A stretch of 6,281 bases of DNA from Bacillota bacterium. GTDB taxonomy: Bacteria > Bacillota > Clostridia > Oscillospirales > Ruminococcaceae. Both the position numbers and the translations under genes were made by a program. Shown piece after piece: positions 1 to 3,443 of the stretch (position 1 is the first letter of the stretch; each line of letters begins with the position of its first letter). The stretch spans positions 1 to 6,281 of the forward strand of contig JAEXAZ010000304.1 in NCBI GenBank assembly GCA_023394255.1, given 5' to 3'. A model generated the notes under the pieces. That model had not been told where the DNA came from, ran no database searches, and saw only the letters and a program-made list of their open reading frames with translations.

Positions 1-194
1 GTATCACTGAGCAGGAAGAGGAACTCTTTCCAGGCTGCCCGCAGCTCAAAGGAAACAGCGTTTACCTCAACGGCAAACCCGGCCTTGGAATCGACTTTGA
101 TGAGAAACTGGCACAAAAATATCCGCCCGATGATTCCTCCTGGCTGCATCGCTGGCAGATGAGGGTGCCGGACGGCACGCTGCATACCCCGTAA
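1..194 (+). CDS. Enolase-superfamily sugar-acid dehydratase, ManD/RspA-like (C-terminal fragment)
   Basis: Only the last 63 codons are present, read from base 3 to the TAA at 192-194; the start lies left of the window. The fragment contains LFPGCPQLKG, then KPGLGIDFDEKLAQKYP, then a tail ending VPDGTLHTP. The PGLGID-x-DE block followed by a W-rich stretch and PDGT near the C-terminus is the usual end of the mandelate racemase/muconate lactonizing branch of the enolase superfamily. It is closest in style to D-mannonate dehydratase/RspA-type proteins. Members with activity remove water from aldonic acids such as D-mannonate or D-gluconate to give 2-keto-3-deoxygluconate, using Mg2+, in the cytoplasm. 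The catalytic and metal-binding residues lie upstream, so activity and substrate cannot be judged; some RspA-like proteins have very low activity. The next gene starts 22 bases downstream on the same strand, which suggests one operon. Superfamily assignment is fairly secure; the ManD assignment is probable. Confidence 0.78.
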   Translation, partial: ITEQEEELFPGCPQLKGNSVYLNGKPGLGIDFDEKLAQKYPPDDSSWLHRWQMRVPDGTLHTP

Positions 195-202
195 ACGCTC
201 GG

Positions 203-210
203 AAGGGGAG
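203..210 (+). promoter_or_regulatory. Shine-Dalgarno of the Ldh_2-family gene
   Basis: AAGGGGAG lies 6 bases before the ATG at 217, inside the 22-base gap after the dehydratase stop. It fixes the start of the downstream gene and supports translation from a shared mRNA. Confidence 0.8.
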
Positions 211-216
211 TACGCT

Positions 217-1227
217 ATGGTCTTTGTTTCACTGCATAAGCTCGAAACCTTTCTCCGCGACCTGCTGGAAGGTTGCGGTCTCACCTGTCCCGACAGCGAA
301 GCCGTCACCGATGTGGTAATACGCGCCACGATGCGCGGCGTGAAGCACCACGATCTCTATCTGTTCCCAAACCATCTTCGCGCCCTTCTGGAGGGGCGGA
401 TGAATGCGCGTCCCTCCTTCGAGACGCTCGAATCCTACCACGCGCTGGAGTGCTGGGAGGGTGATAATGGCCTTGGTGAGATTTGTTGCAGTTTCCTTAT
501 GGAGCGCGCCTGCCGCCTGGCAGACCGGTACGGTGTGGGGGTGTGCGTCATGCGCAATACCAACCATTTCCTCGCAGCGGCACCTTATGTGGAACGGGCC
601 TCGGAGCAGGGCTATCTCGCGCTGCTGCTGGCCAAAGGGGACGTAAGCATGGGCGCTCCGGGAAGACCGGGGCGCTGTATGGGGCAGCTCCCCATGGGAT
701 ACGCAGCTCCTACCGGCGGCACGTTTCCGCTCATGATGGATATTTGCATGGCGAACGTCTCGCTTGGCGCCCTCGACCAAATGGCGGAGCGCGGCGAGCG
801 AGTACCTGAAGGCTGGGGGCTCGCTCCCGACGCAAGCCCCACCACCGATCCCATGATGCTGCGGGCGGGTACCCGCTTTCCCATTGGGGGGCACAAGGGG
901 TTCGGTCTCGCCATGTTGGGCGAGGTGCTGACCGGCGTACTCGGCAGAGGCGCCATTCTCGACCGACCAGAAGGAGAGAATTTCAATACACACACCGCCA
1001 TCGTCATCAAGCCGGATACGGTTCTGAATGAAGGTGGTTTCAAGCGGCGCATGGATGTGTTCCTTGAACGGGTGGACGAGCTCTCACCCGGGCTGCACAT
1101 TCCCGGTGCGGGCAATTACCGCTCCAAACAGGCAATTGTCGAAAATGGCGGTTTTACGATCGACGACACGCTCGTCGGGACGCTCAACGGCCTCGCCGCA
1201 CAGGTCGGCCGTGGAGGCCTTGTATGA
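217..1227 (+). CDS. Ldh_2-family NAD(P)-dependent oxidoreductase (malate/L-lactate dehydrogenase-like)
   Basis: A complete 336-residue protein, the usual length for the Ldh_2 (malate/L-lactate/ureidoglycolate dehydrogenase) family. Such enzymes reversibly oxidise 2-hydroxyacids to 2-oxoacids with NAD(P) in the cytoplasm and are unrelated to classical Rossmann-fold malate or lactate dehydrogenases. Family landmarks in order: RGVKHHDLYLFP (40-51) at the position of the usual RGxDSHGxxRxP block, keeping the second His (H45); VMRNTNHF (111-118) with conserved H117; GQLPMGYAAPTG (156-167) at the usual GTNPxxxAxPTG; VPEGW (196-200) and SPTTDP (207-212); GGHKGFGLAMLGEVLTGVL (224-242), the cofactor-site signature; and a late HIPGAGNYR segment where the family has PGE. 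The start is supported by the Shine-Dalgarno at 203-210. The usual S-H-G is H-H-D and the usual G-T-N-P is G-Q-L-P, so the substrate may differ from characterised members. Its position behind a sugar-acid dehydratase suggests carbohydrate-acid catabolism. Family is certain; substrate is unknown. Confidence 0.93.
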   Translation: MVFVSLHKLETFLRDLLEGCGLTCPDSEAVTDVVIRATMRGVKHHDLYLFPNHLRALLEGRMNARPSFETLESYHALECWEGDNGLGEICCSFLMERACRLADRYGVGVCVMRNTNHFLAAAPYVERASEQGYLALLLAKGDVSMGAPGRPGRCMGQLPMGYAAPTGGTFPLMMDICMANVSLGALDQMAERGERVPEGWGLAPDASPTTDPMMLRAGTRFPIGGHKGFGLAMLGEVLTGVLGRGAILDRPEGENFNTHTAIVIKPDTVLNEGGFKRRMDVFLERVDELSPGLHIPGAGNYRSKQAIVENGGFTIDDTLVGTLNGLAAQVGRGGLV

Positions 1228-1473
1228 AAACTGCGCAAAAAAGAGGAAACACAGCGTGAAATGCCCTTTGCCATCAAGTGCCATGATCGTTTGAAGTTGT
1301 GCTCACTCTTGCCGGTTTCTGTTAATTCAACGGAAAACTGCTCTCCAACCGAAACCCGGATATAAATCGCTCCGCTTGGCATATATAAAAATAGCCGCTG
1401 CGGAATACCTGATATGCTACCCTCAGATAGGACAGTGAAAAGAAAAAACACTGTACAGTCTGGGGGTAAGTTT
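1228..1473. other. Gap after the catabolic operon; no convincing gene
   Basis: This stretch between the oxidoreductase stop and the transposase remnant is A+T-richer than the gene before it. I see no intact gene and no clear plus-strand intrinsic terminator for the operon. Two items stand out. On the minus strand, a reading frame starting at 1382 opens with MPSGAIYIRVSVGEQ (1338-1382), which resembles the N-terminus of a serine recombinase but loses the resemblance at once. At 1450-1459 there is a perfect 10-base palindrome, ACTGTACAGT, just left of the IS3-like remnant. Both are more consistent with mobile-element debris than with a working gene. Confidence 0.5.
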
Positions 1474-1740
1474 ATGCCACAGACGGGACAGGGCCGCCCA
1501 ACTTGGACGGAAAAACTTTAGATCTGGAAACGGAGAATGTCCTGTTAAAAAAGTGAAAGAATTGGAGAGGAGGCTACGCTGAGCCTTGTAAGATGCCAAT
1601 TCGCCAACGAGGCGATAAAGGCACATTCAGAGGGGAAAACGTATCCGGTATGGAAACTCTGCGGTTTTCTCCACATCACACGATCGGCCTATTACGGGCG
1701 GCTGGACCATCTCCCACGAGCAGTACGCAAAAGTTGCATA
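1474..1740 (+). pseudogene. IS3-family transposase remnant (end of orfA and start of orfB, frame-broken)
   Basis: Pieces of an IS3-type element are readable in three frames. An orfA-like piece starting at ATG 1474 gives MPQTGQGRPTWTEKL and then a stop (1519-1521); the GRP block recalls the linker of orfA proteins. A second piece, LDLETENVLLKK (1518-1553), matches the leucine-zipper end of orfA and stops at TGA 1554. A third, VKELERRLR (1553-1579), continues that coiled coil in the -1 frame before a TGA at 1580. The orfB-like piece (1579 to about 1734) reads CQFANEAIKAHSEGKTYPV, then WKLCGFLHITRSAYYGRL, which is the typical N-terminal region of IS3-family orfB before the DDE core. Nothing of the rve/DDE catalytic domain follows; the reading loses similarity near 1735, where the marR terminator begins. 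The element therefore cannot make transposase. The left boundary is approximate and no terminal inverted repeats or target duplication were identified. Confidence 0.72.
1547..1553 (+). other. A AAA AAG slippery heptamer at the orfA/orfB junction of the IS3 remnant
   Basis: The heptamer sits in the frame TTA-AAA-AAG-TGA, so it is phased exactly as a -1 frameshift site, with the orfA stop directly after it. A -1 slip would continue as VKELERRLR for nine codons and then stop at 1580. Programmed -1 shifting at A6G is known for IS3-family elements. Here it is a fossil, because the continuing frame is closed and the orfB-like frame is a different one. Confidence 0.55.
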
Positions 1741-1771
1741 AAAAATGCTGCCTACCATTTGGCAGGCAACA
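1740..1771 (-). terminator. Intrinsic terminator of the marR unit
   Basis: Read on the minus strand, TGTTGCCTGCC, a 4-base AAAT loop and GGTAGGCAGCA form an 11-pair stem that includes two G-U pairs, followed directly by six T residues (plus-strand A-run 1740-1745). On the plus strand the two wobble pairs become C-A mismatches, so the structure is clearly oriented to end leftward transcription. It lies about 94 bases beyond the marR stop, with no other gene between. Confidence 0.85.
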
Positions 1772-1864
1772 TTCCAAAAAGTCTTTTTATTTTTTCATTG
1801 TCCTCTTGACGGGGTGCACAGCAAAACCGGCGGCGGTCTCTTTCCTGATCCGATATGTAGCAAT
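1772..1864. other. marR 3' untranslated stretch
   Basis: These 93 bases separate the marR stop from its terminator hairpin. They contain A/T homopolymer runs around 1776-1795 and no reading frame that resembles a gene. They would form the 3' untranslated part of the marR mRNA. Confidence 0.45.
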
Positions 1865-2326
1865 TCAGGATGATTCCTGCTCTGAACAGGCGGGAATTAA
1901 CGTGCTGCGCACAATTTCCATGGCTTCCCGCAAAGTATGCATCTGCTCAGGTGTCAAGGCCTGGAAATAGGACAGGCACTGTTCGGCATTGCTTTCAAGG
2001 ATCGCTTTCATCAGTTTTTCACCTTTTGGGGAAACTTCGATCATAATCATCCTGCGGTTGGACGGATTTATTTTACGCCGGACAAGACGCTTTTCAACTA
2101 ATGCATGCACGACCTTGGTAAGCTGCTGGCGGGGGATCGAGAGCGCCTCGGCAAGTGCGGACATGCTCTGTGTGCCGTTTCTGGTCAGGATAAAGAGGGC
2201 GCGGAGCTGGGTGGCGGGCAGAGAAGAGACCTCAGGCCTTTGAACAGACTGGAACAGCAGCCGATAAAGATGTGGGATCAGGTCCATTAATTCAACGAGG
2301 AAAGAATACTGGCCTACTTGCTGCAT
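1865..2326 (-). CDS. MarR-family winged-helix transcriptional regulator
   Basis: A complete 153-residue protein of normal MarR length. An N-terminal helix (about 8-30, LVELMDLIPHLYRLLF) would take part in dimerisation. TQLRALFIL (39-47) is the helix before the DNA-binding domain. SMSALAEALSIPRQQLTKVV (54-73) is the helix-turn-helix with its recognition helix, and LVEKRLVRRKINPSNRRMIM (76-95) leads into and forms the wing, ending in the EVSPKGEKLM block typical of the family. The C-terminal helices (107-140) would complete the dimer interface. MarR proteins usually bind palindromic operators as dimers and release DNA on binding phenolic or other small ligands or on oxidation; the single Cys in the third-last helix and one near the C-terminus (C117, C147) give no clear redox motif. 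The start at 2326 is supported by AAGGAAGT 6 bases upstream. The gene has its own promoter and terminator, so it is monocistronic, and the target genes are not evident. Confidence 0.93.
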   Translation of the reverse strand: MQQVGQYSFLVELMDLIPHLYRLLFQSVQRPEVSSLPATQLRALFILTRNGTQSMSALAEALSIPRQQLTKVVHALVEKRLVRRKINPSNRRMIMIEVSPKGEKLMKAILESNAEQCLSYFQALTPEQMHTLREAMEIVRSTLIPACSEQESS

Positions 2327-2332
2327 TTTACC

Positions 2333-2340
2333 ACTTCCTT
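2333..2340 (-). promoter_or_regulatory. Shine-Dalgarno of marR
   Basis: AAGGAAGT on the minus strand, 6 bases before the ATG at 2326. It would lie at the extreme 5' end of the transcript predicted from the promoter at 2347-2375. Confidence 0.7.
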
Positions 2341-2346
2341 ATTATT

Positions 2347-2375
2347 ATTGTATGAAAATTACCCGGCAAAGTCAA
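2347..2375 (-). promoter_or_regulatory. Sigma-A-type promoter of marR
   Basis: On the minus strand, TTGACT (2375-2370) and TACAAT (2352-2347) are separated by exactly 17 bases; each hexamer is five of six to consensus. Transcription would start near 2340, giving a very short leader of about 14 bases. This is the best-looking promoter in the window. Confidence 0.8.
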
Positions 2376-2493
2376 TGTACGGAAATATTTTACATAATTA
2401 ACTTTATTTGTAAATCACTGTTTATTCTGTTTCTGGTAGAGTCGATTTAAGAGGAAGTGTAAACAAGAGAAAAGGTCTTTTTCGCGCTCAACT
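2376..2493. other. Intergenic stretch upstream of marR with GTAAA-type half-sites
   Basis: A+T-rich DNA with no gene. TTTAC (2389-2393) and GTAAA (2410-2414) form an inverted repeat with a 16-base spacer just upstream of the marR -35 box. A TGTAAAC lies at 2458-2464, facing a GTTTACA at 2511-2517. These could be operator half-sites, but short A+T-rich repeats are common by chance. Confidence 0.3.
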
Positions 2494-2519
2494 TCTGCAA
2501 ACGGAATTCTGTTTACAGA
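2494..2519 (-). terminator. Possible hairpin downstream of the secreted-protein gene
   Basis: On the minus strand TCTGTAAAC and GTTTGCAGA form a 9-pair stem (one G-U) with an 8-base loop, starting 19 bases after the stop of the secreted-protein gene. The G-U pair becomes a mismatch on the plus strand, which fits a leftward RNA structure. There is no U-tract after it, so it is at best a weak or Rho-assisted terminator or a 3'-end stabilising hairpin. Confidence 0.35.
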
Positions 2520-2538
2520 GGGATTTGCAGTCTGCTTT

Positions 2539-3141
2539 CTATTGCCGCAGCCTCGTTTTCAGGCGTGCTTCGGTATAATTTGTGACGGAGATTGTGTCCG
2601 CATTCAAAACCAGTTTGCAGTTCGAGACGATTCGAGCGCCTTTTTTAACAGGAAGTTCCACCGGCGCGCCGCCTCGGACAGGTTTCACTGTCAAAACCGT
2701 ATCCTCTTTGGCCGTATAGGTGTTTGTAAATGCAATAACCTCCGGCTGACCGGAATACTCTTTGGTCAAAGCGATGCGAAAGGCGGAACGCCCGTGGCCT
2801 TCCGGGTCGGCGACCGGTGTAATCGAGCGGACGACTCCCGCGCCCGCCGTTACATCGGTGTCGCTGCTGAACAGGCTGGAATCATGCAGGGGGGAGCTGT
2901 TTTCCAGCAGGTAAAAATTCCCCTTGGCATCGTAGACCCGTTCCGTGACAGTGCACACAAGTGCGTCGGAGGAAACCGGCCCGCTTCTGCCGGAGGCAAG
3001 CGGCTGATACTCATAAATTTTTGTAATGGCCGTGGCGGACGATTCTGCCGCGACAGCCGGTCCGGACGCCGCGGATACGGTGGTTGCCAGCCCGCAGACA
3101 CAAACCAGAGAAAGAAGAAAACCCGATAGTTTCCGATACAT
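2539..3141 (-). CDS. Small secreted protein of unknown function
   Basis: I do not recognise the family. The chosen start gives 200 residues: MYRK, a hydrophobic stretch (about 5-22), then VSA at 22-24, a good signal peptidase I site, so about 176 residues would be exported. The mature part is Ser/Thr/Ala-rich at its start, then mixed, beta-rich-looking sequence (IYEYQPL 42-48, CTVTERVYD 63-71, FYLLENSSPL 76-85, FRIALTKEYSG 121-131, VLTVKPVRGG 149-158), with a basic C-terminus (ARLKTRLRQ). It has two mature cysteines, C63 and C175, which could form one disulfide. An in-frame ATG at 3162 would add seven residues, but it is only about four bases from the predicted transcription start, while the ATG at 3141 has GGGGG at a proper distance; hence the shorter form. 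It is transcribed divergently from the macroglobulin-like gene. That it is real is likely because of the signal peptide, promoter and ribosome site together. Confidence 0.75.
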   Translation of the reverse strand: MYRKLSGFLLSLVCVCGLATTVSAASGPAVAAESSATAITKIYEYQPLASGRSGPVSSDALVCTVTERVYDAKGNFYLLENSSPLHDSSLFSSDTDVTAGAGVVRSITPVADPEGHGRSAFRIALTKEYSGQPEVIAFTNTYTAKEDTVLTVKPVRGGAPVELPVKKGARIVSNCKLVLNADTISVTNYTEARLKTRLRQ

Positions 3142-3147
3142 CGAATA

Positions 3148-3152
3148 CCCCC
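3148..3152 (-). promoter_or_regulatory. Shine-Dalgarno deciding the start of the secreted-protein gene
   Basis: GGGGG on the minus strand ends 6 bases before the ATG at 3141. The alternative ATG at 3162 has no comparable site at normal spacing, so the downstream start is preferred. Confidence 0.5.
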
Positions 3153-3172
3153 AGTTAATCATAATTTCGTAT

Positions 3173-3201
3173 ACTATACCTTAAATTTCAGACAAATTCA
3201 A
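3173..3201 (-). promoter_or_regulatory. Sigma-A-type promoter of the secreted-protein gene
   Basis: On the minus strand TTGAAT (3201-3196) and TATAGT (3178-3173) are separated by 17 bases; they match consensus at four and five of six positions. The start of transcription would fall near 3166, leaving a leader of about 25 bases before the ATG at 3141. Confidence 0.62.
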
Positions 3202-3345
3202 CGCACTTAAATGACCAATTTGTAAATTCGTGATATTTACTGAATATAGACGGATATTTCATAAATATGGGTCACATTCGTGCGGCCGCACAGGCAATTC
3301 AGAGTGCAAAGCGCGGCGGAGGGTTGTTTTTTTTCTGTCGAAATA
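3202..3345. other. Central part of the divergent control region
   Basis: No gene is seen. GTAAAT (3222-3227) and ATTTAC (3235-3240) form a 6-base inverted repeat with a 7-base spacer, 21 bases upstream of the -35 box of the secreted-protein promoter. This is the size of a typical dimeric-regulator site and is a candidate operator, unproven. A run of eight T residues lies at 3327-3334, in front of the rightward promoter. Confidence 0.35.
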
Positions 3346-3354
3346 TGTTATACT
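3324..3354 (+). promoter_or_regulatory. Candidate extended -10 promoter of the macroglobulin-like gene
   Basis: TG-T-TATACT (3346-3354) is an extended -10 element with five of six consensus bases in the hexamer. The -35 region is poor: TTGTTT at 3324-3329 would need a 19-base spacer. Extended -10 promoters tolerate this. Transcription would start near 3361, giving a leader of roughly 80 bases. Confidence 0.42.
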
Positions 3355-3387
3355 GGTAACGCAGGAATTTTTCCCTTTATTACCACT

Positions 3388-3397
3388 TATAGTATAC
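3388..3397 (+). promoter_or_regulatory. Second candidate -10 element, mirrored copy of TATAGTATAC
   Basis: TATAGTATAC occurs here on the plus strand and, in exactly inverted form, at 3169-3178, where it holds the -10 box of the leftward promoter. Here no good -35 box is found 17 bases upstream (GAATTT at 3365-3370), so it may be a weak promoter or a regulator site. Confidence 0.3.
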
Positions 3398-3431
3398 AGA
3401 ACACTGTGATAGGATGATGTGATTATTATAT

Positions 3432-3437
3432 GGAGGG
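3432..3437 (+). promoter_or_regulatory. Shine-Dalgarno of the macroglobulin-like gene
   Basis: GGAGGG lies 6 bases before the ATG at 3444, a near-ideal site that fixes the start. Confidence 0.85.
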
Positions 3438-3443
3438 AAACCA

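Noticed and set aside
229..993. A 254-codon minus-strand frame opposite the Ldh_2 gene.
   Set aside because: The plus-strand gene is supported by many family motifs; the antisense product shows no recognisable motif and no ribosome site.
1746..1771. The hairpin as a rightward terminator of the catabolic operon or IS remnant.
   Set aside because: Two pairs become C-A mismatches on the plus strand and the tight T-run is on the minus-strand side, so it works for leftward transcription.
1593..1970. A 125-codon plus-strand frame beginning MPIRQRG.
   Set aside because: It crosses the IS3 remnant in the wrong frame, then the marR terminator and the 3' part of marR; no single gene could explain it.
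2542..3129. A 195-codon plus-strand frame opposite the secreted-protein gene.
   Set aside because: The minus-strand reading has a promoter, Shine-Dalgarno and a signal peptide with a cleavage site; the plus-strand product is Cys/Arg/Gly-rich without motif and has no ribosome site.
3142..3162. An upstream in-frame ATG at 3162 as the start of the secreted protein.
   Set aside because: It would leave only about a four-base leader from the predicted transcription start and adds MINWGYS before the signal peptide; the ATG at 3141 has a properly spaced G-rich site. It remains possible if the promoter is elsewhere.
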